Source: Turnera subulata
Taxonomy: Eukaryota > Streptophyta > Magnoliopsida > Malpighiales > Passifloraceae
Assembly: GCA_028386065.3 (NCBI GenBank)
Contig: JAKUCV010002160.1
Location: forward strand, 1 to 64,000
Length of the DNA: 64,000 bases
Direction of reading: 5' to 3'
A program made the translations under genes and the position numbers. Below the pieces are notes generated by a model that saw nothing but the letters and a program-made list of their open reading frames with translations, made no database searches and was not told the DNA's origin. Numbering within the stretch: the stretch's first letter is position 1; the number at the start of each line of letters is the position of its first letter. This document shows, piece after piece, positions 53,751 to 64,000 of the stretch.

Positions 53751-54827
53751 CATGCTCTTTACCAGTACACTTCTTGTGCATCACACTAGCTTAGTTAGTG
53801 TTTTTATGTGGACTTTTAAAAATTTAACATATACTGGAAAAAAATTAAATACTCACTTATTGTGTGAGGAATACAAATAGATACAAATTTAAGGACATTT
53901 TCAGATACTCAATTAATTAAGCAGCATATTTAACTAAAAAAGACTAAATGACTTTTCCTGCACAAATTAAAAAATAATATTTAATTAGTTACACAAAAAT
54001 TATGTTAAAAAATTAATTATGAAAAAATGCAATTACAAAAAAATTGAAAAAAAAAATAGTCACCAGTTCGGAGGACGAAAAAATGCATTACCAAACCCAC
54101 CAATTATAATCAACTATAATGATTGTGCGTTGCCAACCAATAAACAGGAAAAAAATACTTTAACAAACCCTAGAAAGGATGCAAGATTTACAAATATTTA
54201 CTTAGAGAAAGACAAGACCTGATTCCAAATTTTAAGATCCGAAAACCAACTTGCAAGATTTCCAAAATTTCTCTAAGATTTGAGTTTTGTAGACCACATA
54301 AAATGTATCAAATGGGATCGGATAGATATAGGAATTTCGAAAATAGATCAAATATTTTATTTTATAATATGACTTGGACAGAATTAAGAATTTGAAGAAC
54401 ATGTCAAATCAAATTTAATTGATATAGGAATTCCAGGAATATATCATTGATTTTATCATGGATTACGCAATGGATTACGCAGTGGCTAACATTTTTATTT
54501 GTTTCTTTGCCCTAGCAGAATTTTGAGTTTAAATTGAAATTAAGATTTCAACTCTTGCTAAACTTGATTGATCGTATTCCACTGCAAGGACAAACACATA
54601 AATGGTCGAGAAAGTGTTATTTATGAAAATGCGTAGAAGGTTTTCTTTCAATGGTTTTTTTTTATTTTGAAAAATTTATTATATTTATCTAGTCAATATT
54701 AGTAAAACAATTATAATCAGACAAATATGGTGCCATATCATTCCTAAAAATTTCATTTAGTGGGACAAAGCATTATTGAAAGAAAGAAAGTGGCTAAAGA
54801 AAAAGAACAACATTTACCCAAAAGAGA
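53751..54827. other. AT-rich unassigned sequence
   Basis: About 1.1 kb of AT-rich DNA with no supported gene or repeat structure. Words such as TCCAAAATTTCTCTAAGATT and GATATAGGAATTTC (54328, 54420) recur loosely. It may be one of the few non-transposon stretches in the window. Confidence 0.4.
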
Positions 54828-57800
54828 TTTTTTTTTTTTTTTTGGAATTGAAAGAGAAGAGAGCATTACAGAGGCTGCGTGGAAGCATAATTAATATCAC
54901 ATAAAACCAAACCAAGACAACCAATAAGGACATCCTGAAAATAAGAAACCCCCAAAGGCAGCTGAAAACCATGCTGCGTCATCCAGTCCACACATTTGTT
55001 CGACTCACGGAACACATGGGAAACCCGAACATCCTAATCTTGGCGTAACAGGCTCTGCACCGAACGCAACAACGCAAAACTGCGCTGCGACCGAGGGTGC
55101 ACCTGCTGCAAATTTTGGACAGCCTCGAGGGAGTCTACTTCCACTAGAACACGACGGAAACCCAAAGAAAAAGCCAGCTGCAAACCCATATAAAGACCCC
55201 ATAACTCTACATTGAGGACAGAAGAGAAACCAATATGATAAGAAAAACCATGCACCCACTCACCGGACGCATGCCTCAAAACTCCACCTGCCGAGGCAGC
55301 CCCGGAATGCAGACGAACAGCCCCATCCGCATTGAGCTTAACCTACCCCACAACAGGGGGTAACCAAACAGAGGGAACACGTGCAGGTACAGCCTGACGA
55401 AGCGGATGATGCACCTGCAAAGAATGCATCAACTCACGACAATAGGACTGAAGAAAAGCCATTGGATTGAAGGGAGGTCCACCACCAACAAAAAACTTGG
55501 TCATTACGCCACATCCACAGTCACCAACAAACAATACCAAACCATAAACGCCAAGGCACATCAGCCCACACCACAAACTACATGATTAAATTGGAAGCCA
55601 ACCATGTCCGAACACAAGAGACAGTGAAGAAACCTGAGGGTAAAAGAGGAGAGAAAGCACACCATAAAGCACGTGCCCACTGACAATCACATAAGAGATG
55701 CAAAGCAGACTCCTCACCAGTCCTGGACAAGGAACACAATGGGGAAGGAGCAATGTGTCTAGAGAAATGGTGATGATTGATCAGCAAAAATTCATGAGCC
55801 GCCAACTATAGAAAAATCTGAACCCGTTGCGGGCCTGGCCACCCCCAAATCGCCGGCCAAATGGAATCCCCCGAGACAGCATCCGCCGCTACAACAGAAA
55901 ATTTGGCCGAGCTAGTAGTAAACTGGCCCGAATACACCATATCTGCCCCAACAGCCGCCGAAGGGCTGGGTACCCCCGCAATCTTAAAACAAACAGAGGC
56001 CGAAAGAAGGTGTTGGAATTTTCACCAATCCCAAGAACCCGTAGACAAAGCATATGCCGCCACAGGCAAGGACACATCCTGCTCCGGAATGGGACCCAAT
56101 GCCACCAAACGAAGAGGACCTACATCATCCATCCAAGCATCCTCCCAAAACCTCACAACCCTGCCGTCACCAATGGCCCATTCCAAACCATAGAAAACCA
56201 CATGCCACACCCGAGACATCCCCCGCCAAAGAGAAGAACATGAAGACACTGAAATGGTAGGCGGAGCTGCCTCACGTTGGCACAAATACTAAGCCCGAAG
56301 TACTTGTACCCAAAGAGCCGATGGGGACGCAACCACACCCCAACATAACTTGGCTAACATCGCATGATTCTGAAAAGAGAGACAACGCAACCCAAGACCA
56401 CCTTGTTCCTTAGGAGAACAAACAAGACTCCAAGGGGCCAAGTGCACATGCCGACCTCCCCCATAAGACCCCAAAATAAAACCCTACAAAGTCTCTCCAA
56501 GTCCTGCACAAGGGAGATAGGTAGCAAAACTGTCTGCATGGTATACAAGGGAAGAGAAGCCAGGACCGACAGTGTCAATGTAACCCGGCCCGCAGAAAAA
56601 ACCATTTGTGACTGCTAAGAAGAAAGACGACGAGAAACCCTCTCCAAAACCCCCACATAAGTCTGACGGGTAACCCGCCGATGAATCAAAGGAACCCCAA
56701 GATACCTACCCAGATCATCAGTAACAGTATATCCCCAACCCGATTGAAACTGTTCCCTCACCGAATCCGACACATTCGTGGAGAAGAACATTTGGGTCTT
56801 GGAAGCACTAACCTTCTGCCCAGAACAATCACAAAAAAGCTTCAAACACTGCTGGATAACCGGGATCTGATGAACCTCAGCCTCCACAAACAGGACCATG
56901 TCATCAGCAAAAAATATATGTGACAGAGGCGGTACCGAAATTCCCAAGCGAACCGATAGCCAAAGACCCTGATGGAGGAGGCGATTAATAAGTTGGCTGA
57001 GCCGCTCCAAACACAACACATAAAGATAAGGGGAAAGTGGATCGCCCTGACGCACCCCCCTAGACGTTGGAAATACATCTATGAGCGAGCCATTCCACAA
57101 AATCCGCATCTCTGTACTAGAAACACACGTCGTGACCACCTCCACCAAATGAATGGGAAACCCAGCATCCAACAAAGTCTCCCGAATGAAAGACCAAAGA
57201 AGGCGATCATAAGCTTTCTCAAACTCATTCTTAATTGCTACAATACCCCGCGACCCTCGACGAACCCGCATAGTATGCATCACCTCCTGCACAATAACAA
57301 TATTATCTGTAATGTGCCGCCCAGGGATAAAACTACACTGAGTCGGAGAGATAAGACCATCCAGCCAAGGCTTGATCCGGTTCACAATAACCTTCGTGAA
57401 GGCTTTATAAAGAACATTACAAAGTCCAATGGGGCGGAATTGAGACATGTACTCCGGCTTCTCCACAACAAAACCAAATTAATCCGAGCCATAGAGGGAG
57501 ACCATTCTGCACCCAAAAATAGTGACTGGAGATACTGTTACACTACCGTGCTCATAACAGACCAGTGCGACTGAAAAAAGGAAGCATGGAAGCTACCAGA
57601 TCTCGGAGCTTTCAAAGCCCTAATATCAAAGATATCAGCCGAATCTCCTCAGTGGAAAAAGGGGCATCCAAAGCCCGAAGAGCCTCAATATTATCTCGGG
57701 GAAAACAACCTTGCAAGGAAAAGTAGGGGAACTCGCCACTGTCTTCGAGAAGAGCTTTTGAAAAAACCTTACAGCCATTCTCTGCAACTCACGCTGGTCG

Positions 57801-58279
57801 GTGCACCAATGATCCCCCTCATCCCGTAACGCCACAACAAGATTTTGACGGCGCTGGAAAACTGTCTGAGCATGGTAGAAAGCCGTATTACGTTCCCCAT
57901 CATTGTTCCACTGATACCGGGCTTTCTGAAACCACAAAAGCTCCTCTTGATGCAGCACTTCAGCATACTCCCTACGGAGTTCCCCCTCCAAAGAAGATAG
58001 AAAAGTAGAAGGCCGCACCGCTAGAGAGGCCTGAATCCCGGCCAAACGCCGCATCAAAAGCCGTTTCCGCTGAGGAATAGCCCCAAACACCATCGCATTC
58101 CAATCAGACAAGGCTCCAGAAAGGGACTCCAGAGCAGCAGGAACAACCAACCTGCCATCCCAATGCTCCTGAACCAAACTAGCAAATTGCCCATGGGAAA
58201 GCCACGCAACCTGAAATCTAAAGTGGCGACCCCCAACAGGCTGAGCCTGTGGCTGAGCCTGTAGAGAACACAAAGTCAA
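54828..58279 (-). mobile_element. LINE-3 (minus), L1-type, 5' truncated with 16-base poly(A) tail
   Basis: Minus-strand LINE whose 3' end is marked by a T run at 54828-54843 on the plus strand (a 16-A tail). The left boundary is therefore firm. Coding similarity starts at 58279 after the endonuclease domain, so the element is 5' truncated, as is typical for LINE insertion. I looked for a target duplication beside the tail and near 58260-58290 and did not find a clear one. Confidence 0.85.
55000..58279 (-). pseudogene. LINE-3 ORF2: linker, reverse transcriptase, zinc-like region, RNase H
   Basis: Right to left: a linker of about 210 residues with FRFQVAWLSH, LHQEELLWFQKARYQW and NTAFYHAQT (58200-57880). 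Reverse transcriptase at 57466-56615 includes FRPIGLCNVLYKAFTKVI, SFIPGRHITDNIV, RGVRQGDPLSPYLYVL, FADDMVLFV (about 56890) and RYLGVPLIHRR. AGRVTLTLSVLASLPLY follows at 56590. The zinc-like region is spread over 56470-55578 with CSLSRTGEESALHLLCDCQWA. RNase H at about 55345-55034 has KLNADGAV, GLQLAFSLGF and EVDSLEAV. Frame changes near 57500-57635, 56350-56500 and between zinc-like region and RNase H. Base composition is clearly richer in GC than in the neighbouring copia elements. Confidence 0.85.
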
Positions 58280-61238
58280 TTACACATATCAGTTCTTGCA
58301 GGCGCTCTCAACCTATACTGAACCCACTTGTTTTCACTCACAGGTTCCTCCCAATATTCTCACTCATCCTAATGCCTTCGCATCGGTCAAACCAAGAGGA
58401 TTAAGATTTAGTGTTGAGGCTAATTCCCCAATTAGTTCTAATTTCTTTCAAAACTAAGAGCTAAGGGTTGGTTGTTGTTATTCCAGCAACTATGGTTTCT
58501 CCTTTCAGTTCTTCACCTAGATACCTATAATCATGCATGGCTTTGATCAAGACTCAAACATGGAGCAAGTTTACAATAACCAAACAAAAAAATCGAGTTA
58601 AAAACATAAGAAAAGAAATTTATTGCACTAAGAACAGAAACATGCTTCACCCCTTCAACCTTAGAGAGGTTGTTTAATTCATGCTCAGAATTACAGAAAC
58701 AAAAGGGGTGAAGGATAGCATGATGTTTGGAACAATCTGGAGGTTAGGGATAACACGATTTCTGCCCAGAAAAGGGTGCAGAATCGTGTTTCCCCACCCT
58801 TTGTTCCAGAACTTCTGCAAGTTTTATGGGTGTTTGATCGAGGGTGAATTCGATACTTCTTCTTCCTTCCATCTTCTCTTTTATATGCCTAGATCCTCAT
58901 CTTCTCTCTTCTCTCACGTGCTGGGAGGTATGGCAGTTGGGCAAGTTGAGCTTCAGTTGCCCATTTTGCTCCTCGAGATAAGGCACCACGGGAGGTGTGC
59001 CGAATGGGTGAAATCTATAAATCTGCAGATTTTAGAAGACTTAGGGGGAGGATAATGGTTCTTTAACTATTAAATTCTTTGGGTGTAATGATTATCCCCT
59101 CTTTTCCATGCTTAAAGTCTTCTAAGTCGCTCAGGTCATGATTGCAGAGTTGAATGTTCTGCAAGTGGTGAAGCTCTGCAAGTGGCTGAGTTTAATATTC
59201 TTATCTTCGCATTCTGGTCTTCTGTAGATTCCACAGCCTGAGCCTGTGTTGGGCCTGTGCCTGAGGCTGTATGCGATTTCTTCCTATTTTTCTATGTAAT
59301 TAAATTCAGCTCTTTTTTAGCTTGATGGAGTGGCGTGATGGCTTCTGGATCAAGGCAAAGGAGGAGAATTCCAGTGAATAACTCGTGAGTGGAGGGGGAT
59401 TCGTGGCCATTCACTAATTCTGCAATGAACAACAGGCTCGAAATAGGCTCATGTTGTGCTAGAGGCTGTTTCTATGAATTCTCCAATAAAATCACCAAAA
59501 ATCCTTCAAAATGCACCTGGAATCACTAATCATACAATAAGGGATGGAATTTAAGGGAATATGATGAAATAATGAAAAGTAAGGGATATAATCATGATAA
59601 ATTGAGAGTAAAATACATCTAAAATCATGCCTAAAACTATGCATATTTCATGTGTATCAAAATACCCCGAACTGAAAATTTTGCTTGTCCTCAAGCAAAC
59701 AGAAGAGAAAAGAAGGCATGAATTTGAAAGAAAGTAAACACAATTTCAAAGCACCAGGTTTGCACTAGGTTTCTCCCTTGTGACGTCCCAATTAGGCATC
59801 CTCTTATTTTTCTGCAAAACTGCATTTGATTCCAACCAAACTCCTTTTTCGTGGTTTTTGTGTTTAAAATCACAATAATAATTTTGCAACTAGCCTCCAT
59901 TCCTTTTGTCATTCTAGAGATTTACTTAAAGATTGAAAAGTGAAAAACAATACCTCATATGCAGACCCATTACCTCTTGTCTCCACTAATGTGCATAAGT
60001 CATCAAGATAGGATCACTAGGACTTTATCCGTGTTGTATTGAGGCTGGGTGAGGGTTGTCAAAGAAAGGTGGATGGTTTTTGCATGGGTCAATGCTTGTG
60101 AACTCGATTTCTTTTGTTTTTGTTTTTGTTTTTGACCTTGTATTTTCTGCGGTCTCACACTATTCAGTAACTGTGTTCCAATACTTCAGCCATTCTTTGA
60201 TGTAACCACTGACTCCAACAGATGGATTGGATTTGTGTTCTTTGGTGGAGTATGATTTTCTAGATGTTGCCCTTGCCCTTCCTCCCTTTCTTTATTTTTG
60301 TTTTTCTTTTCTTTTTTTCTTCTTCCCATATGTTTTTTCATTTTCTTTTTCTTTTTCAAGGGGAGGATGGCGTTTGTGCTTCTGATGGTGTTTTGAATTT
60401 TGAACCGGATGAGTATGGGTCTTCTCTTTTTCTAATCTTGGTCGAATCTTGCTCACAGGCTCATTGGCGAGGTGAGGCTGTTTGAAGGAATTTGTGCCCT
60501 TAGACACTGATGGCCCCTGCTTATGGCTGCAAATGGTTGAGGGTGGATTGTGCAGGGTAATTGAATGAAATGAGGGCCATCTTAATTGGCTCAAAGGGGT
60601 TGCAAGGGTTTGATGAGTGGGATGTGGTATGGTGTAGTCTGTAGGTGTGCCAAAAGAAAATGGCCTACATCCTTTCCTTGCTTGTAGACTTTGCTTAAGA
60701 TTTTGCTTTGACATAGGTAAGGGGTCTGTTCTAAGGTAAACACGCTGAGCCTGTTTGTTTAAAAAAATTCCTTAACATGGTCCTTCTTTCGATAGAGTTC
60801 ATGGAATGCAGTTGTTTGATTATTCATGTTCTGCTTGTTTTGGAGAAAATAAGAAAAGTCAAAAGATTAGGTTCTTGAACAGAATTTATAAGAAAAAAGA
60901 AAGAGTGCATAAGGACAGGCTCACATTAGGAGAAACATAGTGAAAATAGATAAAAATTGAAATTGTATTACATGAACACTAGAAAGTATATAGCATAATT
61001 GCACCCTAAAATACCCCAAACTGAAAAACTTGCAGTGTCCTCACTGCAGAAACAAAACAAAAACGGGTGCAATAACATCAAGGTCACACAAACAAAAGAA
61101 ACTCACTGCCGAAAACAAAAGAGCTAACTTCTAGTCTAAGTTATATTGACACAAAAACACCCAAAACTGAAAGTCAAACTATATGTAGTGGGGTTAAGTT
61201 ATCCTAGACTAGTTATGTGCTGTAGGATCGGGGGAAAG
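58280..61238. other. non-coding region of an Athila-like element
   Basis: No supported gene over 2.9 kb. It lies downstream (minus strand) of the Athila-like gene at 61239-62340. Two similar phrases, AAATACCCCGAACTGAAAA (59660) followed by TGTCCTCA and AAATACCCCAAACTGAAAAA (61009) followed by GTGTCCTCA, occur 1.35 kb apart. 60288-60360 is a T/C-rich tract. The long frames at 58681-59055 and 60292-60714 look like chance frames. Short GCCTGAGGCTG or GGCTGAGCCTG words recur (58240, 59245, 60745). Confidence 0.45.
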
Positions 61239-62340
61239 TTAGTTCCTGGGCCTTTTCTTCCCGGATGGTGGCTGAGGTGGTGCTGGCGGTGCCTTGGTCA
61301 GTGCTGTTGCCATGTTGAGGAGGTTGGTGAGGGTTTCGGTCAATTGGACTTGTTGACTCGTGTATTGGTTGTGGAATTCTCGCATGACACGGGCCTGTGT
61401 CTCCCTATTCCTCCTCAGTTCTGTGATGCCCCAAGTGATGCTGGTGCGCATTTCCCGCATTATGCCTGTGAGGCGGATCTCTTGGGCAGAAATGCTCTCC
61501 TGGAGGCGCTGCTGACGTTCCCCTTAAGCATTGGTCTCTTGTAGGCGGTTTTGGTTTTGGAGGATTGGAATGATCTGTGACCAATCCAATCCTGCATTTT
61601 CTCTAGGATATCCAGCAATTGGTCTCGGGTAACAGCCTAGGCCTATGCCTGAGGCTGTGGGGCGGCTGGAGGTGCTCCTTCTGGCTGCTGCTGGCCCTGG
61701 TTGTCCTGGGCCTGGGCCAGAGGCTGTGCCTCAGCCTGTGCTATATTTATTCCTAGAGCCTGTTCCTGAGGCAGTTCTGCTGTATTTTCTTCCTCAGCCT
61801 GTTCCTCAGGCTCTAGGGCGGGAAGGTTGAGGCGGTTAAGAATGGTGCCATCAATCCAAACCGTTCCATCATCTTCCTGGATTGGATTGAGAGGGATGCC
61901 AAAGTGTCGTGCCTTTGCGGTGACTATTCCCGCACCTGGAAGGTACTGTGCCTGACGTTTTGTGTAGAATCGGCGGAGAATAAGACAACCTATGCTGAGG
62001 GGCTATCTGTGAACCATGCAGTAGAGGATGAAAAGCTCCTCGGTTTGCACTGTCAGGCGACTTTGGTTCCTATCATATAAATTGTGTGGCAGGAAGTTTT
62101 GGATGACTCGGAGGCTGCAACGATGGAAAGATATGGCGCTGCTGGAGGAGGAGTTGTAGCCTGGTGTGTTTAAAATTTCCCTCTAGAACATCTCGGTGGC
62201 AAAGTTGCCAGGCCTCTCCTGGTGTCCTTCGTTGCTCAGCCCAAAAATCGCGTTGAACTGGGTGACTATTAGAACCCGGTTCTCGTTGCCCAACCTGAAC
62301 CGTGCAATGCCATCTTGGCGTGGTTGTAAGTTTCTGGGCA
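61239..62340 (-). pseudogene. Athila-like ORF ('putative plant transposon protein' type), truncated at its start
   Basis: On the minus strand coding starts at the LTR junction (62340) without a start codon: RFRLGNENRVLIVTQFNAIF, GLSNEGHQ, then SSSSAISFHRCSLRVIQNFL, TVQTEELFILYCMVH, RQPLSIGCLILRRFYTKRQ, GAGIVTAKARHFGIPL. An acidic stretch and a Gln/Ala/Pro-rich repeat (AEAQPLAQAQ) follow, then a helical, likely coiled-coil end (RRNRETQARVMREFHNQYT) to a stop at 61239. The pattern is that of Athila ORF-1 / plant transposon domain proteins. Frame changes occur near 62180, 62073 and 61500, and two TAGs lie near 61637-61644. The copia-C LTR has cut off the N-terminus. Confidence 0.6.
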
Positions 62341-63855
62341 TGCAAACTTGACAATCATAAGCAAAGAAATGCGCAAGGAAAAACCCGGAAACCATGGAGG
62401 ATCCAAGTGAAGCAACTAAACCGAACAAGAGAAATTTTTCATACCTTGCTTGGTTGAGATCTTTCACCCAACTGTAGTGTAGAATCAGCAAGAACCCGAC
62501 AAGAAATCCGACTCCTCTACGGTATCCACACGAACCGTTGATGACTACTAGCAACCGTCTCACGATCACTAACCCGAGCACTCCCGAACCGCAGTGCTAG
62601 CTGCAGAATTTTCGAGAGCTAGAGACTAGAGAGTGTTTGATGTGTTTTTCTCAAGTGTGAAGAGTGTGTAAAGCCTTGCTTGGTCTGAAAATCTGATCAA
62701 ACCTTCACCCTATTTATACACACTTGAAATGCATAGTTTATTAAGTCATTGGCCAACATAATCATGTCTTATCCTTCATGATTATGTTTCCACTATGACT
62801 TAATGCTCCACTAAGCATTAATTATATATATCATCATATATAGGAATACACATCATATGGCACTAATTCTGGTTCAATAATTATGATAATTAGTGAACCA
62901 AATCTGCCCAAAACGACCCGGTCTAACCATGGTCCAACCAAGGTTCAACCATGGTCCACCCACTTGGTCGAATCCCGGTCCAACCATGGTTCAACCACCT
63001 GCTCGAATCAACAGTTCTAAGTGTGTGACCCTGTAGGCACTTGTAACCTTTGGCAATATTCGTAAATTCTCGTTTTACAATTATAAGCAAAGAGCGGCGT
63101 CTAGCAACACATCATTGCTACCCAAACGACAAGATCAGTACTGATTCAATATGCCTCGGAAACATGTCATCGTCCTTTCGTCCCATTATCAAGATTAAAC
63201 ACGACATATGGAAAACGTCAATCTCGTATATGTTTAAACTTAGTTTCTTGATCCCCGAGTTAACTGTGTAAAACCGGATACTCATGATATCAACATATCA
63301 TATAATCCGAGCGTGGCCACGCATTTACAGTTCAACTCTATCAAGAGGCCCATCTGATAATATACCCGTTATTTGGGTTGGACGAATCCCATCTTGATCG
63401 ATCAAAACCCATTACACATTACGTCATATACCCAATGATTACCCTTACGTCTACTCAGTTACGAGTGACAAGGAATAATATCAAAGTATACGACTCATAT
63501 GTGGGGAACCTTGACGATCTCAGGTCTAAGGACAATACATATAAGAACCACTAATGACAATCATATAACGTTCCATGTAGGGTTCTTATGTGGGTCGGTC
63601 CAGTCCACAAGTTCTCTAACTTGTACCCGTATATAGAATTCATATCTCATATAATTCTCAACCTGCACTAGTCTTAATTTATTATTACAACCCATCCATA
63701 ATAATAATCGACTAGAGACATTTAAGAATATATAATATTCTAGGGTTATAAATATGTGCAAGCATTTATCTCATAAACATATTTATTGGAATAACCTTAA
63801 TGTATATACATGACTACAATCATCCATTGATTGGCTTTTGGGCATGTTACTTACA
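62341..63855 (-). repeat. 3' LTR of copia-C (left edge approximate)
   Basis: Minus-strand copia LTR ending on the plus strand with GGGCATGTTACTTACA at 63855. It contains the complement of the ACCGTAGAGGAGTCGG and GTTGGGTGAAAGATC blocks (62460-62530), GGTCCAACC words (62930-63000) and the conserved core (63020-63640). The left edge near 62341 is set by where Athila-like coding text begins; the sequence there (TGCAAACTTGACAATC) differs from the ends of copia-A and copia-B, so this is a third related family. Confidence 0.75.
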
Positions 63856-63869
63856 TTCTCCCACTCGCA
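63856..63869 (-). other. polypurine tract of copia-C
   Basis: The minus strand reads GTGCGAGTGGGAGAA directly before the LTR start TGTAAGTAAC. Confidence 0.75.
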
Positions 63870-64000
63870 CTAAAGCCAATCATGCATGTATCTAATACCA
63901 ATGGATGTACAATGACCATCATGCTTCTGCTGTGTGAGCGGCTTAGTCAAAGGATCTGCCACATTATTCTCAGAAGGAACTCTGCACAGCCTGACATCGC
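63870..64000 (-). CDS. copia-C pol C-terminus (RNase H end), cut by window end
   Basis: The minus strand from the window end reads the final part of copia RNase H and tail: ADPLTKPLTQQKHDGHCTS, then IRYMHDWL and TAG at 63872-63870. It matches the end of copia-A (PLTKPLTQQKHDG ... YMYDWL). No break is visible in this short piece; whether the full gene is intact cannot be told. Confidence 0.75.
   Translation of the reverse strand, partial: DVRLCRVPSENNVADPLTKPLTQQKHDGHCTSIGIRYMHDWL

Noticed and set aside
56972..57574. A 200-codon plus-strand frame.
   Set aside because: It is antisense to the well-supported LINE-3 reverse transcriptase.
54780..58290. Target-site duplication for LINE-3.
   Set aside because: AAAAGAGA before the tail and TAGAGAAC near 58268 share only a few bases; not enough to claim.
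58681..59055. A 124-codon plus-strand frame.
   Set aside because: No recognisable domain, no promoter or splice context, and it lies in Athila-like non-coding DNA.
1..64000. tRNA, rRNA or microRNA genes.
   Set aside because: I looked for cloverleaf-type boxes and long perfect hairpins outside repeats and saw none I could support by eye.

Overview
This window is repeat-dense nuclear DNA from a flowering plant, probably a eudicot. I see no intact ordinary host gene. What can be recognised is layered retrotransposons: Ty1/copia, Sirevirus-type copia, Ty3/gypsy (a Tat/Ogre-like group, an Athila-like piece and a small non-autonomous element) and three L1-type LINEs. Almost every coding region is broken. 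The nesting suggests heterochromatin (inference).

Layout. 1-352 is the 3' end of a plus-strand LTR abutting an inverted copia element (copia-A, 353-8444, minus). 8445-16123 is Tat/Ogre-like: a long 3' untranslated region with tandem repeats, an LTR from 12661, then an antisense gene (14398-15439) with its own TATA box and a probable intron. 16124-30228 is a Sirevirus in tandem-dimer form: env-like region, shared LTR (18682-20416), gag-pol (20472-25529), a second antisense gene (25839-26522), env-like region, truncated LTR (29421-30228). 30229-45127 is a second Tat-like LTR split into three parts by a copia element (copia-B, 30586-39059, plus) and a gypsy element (39414-44660, minus, perfect 5-bp target duplication). 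45128-58279 holds three LINEs in mixed orientation with a stray Tat LTR start. 58280-62340 is Athila-like. 62341-64000 is the 3' end of a third copia element (copia-C, minus).

The strongest unexplained signal is a 12-bp perfect palindrome, AACATCGATGTT, present about 100 times in seven blocks. It is almost always arranged in pairs. In the Sirevirus every pair I checked has centres exactly 21 bp apart; in copia-A and copia-B pairs are 19-21 bp apart. The arrays sit in three kinds of place: inside the Sirevirus LTR, before its env-like gene, and in the untranslated leader of the non-Sirevirus copia elements. Repeated palindromes are known in Sirevirus non-coding DNA; the two-helical-turn pairing and the sharing with another copia lineage are what deserve attention.

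Other points: two antisense genes carried inside LTR elements, each with its own TATA box; an inverted-repeat transposon in one Sirevirus LTR whose empty site is preserved in the other LTR; a 38-base poly(C) run just before the Sirevirus LTR end; one shared unusual primer-binding core in three unrelated families; and independent loss of different reverse-transcriptase catalytic aspartates in the two copia elements.
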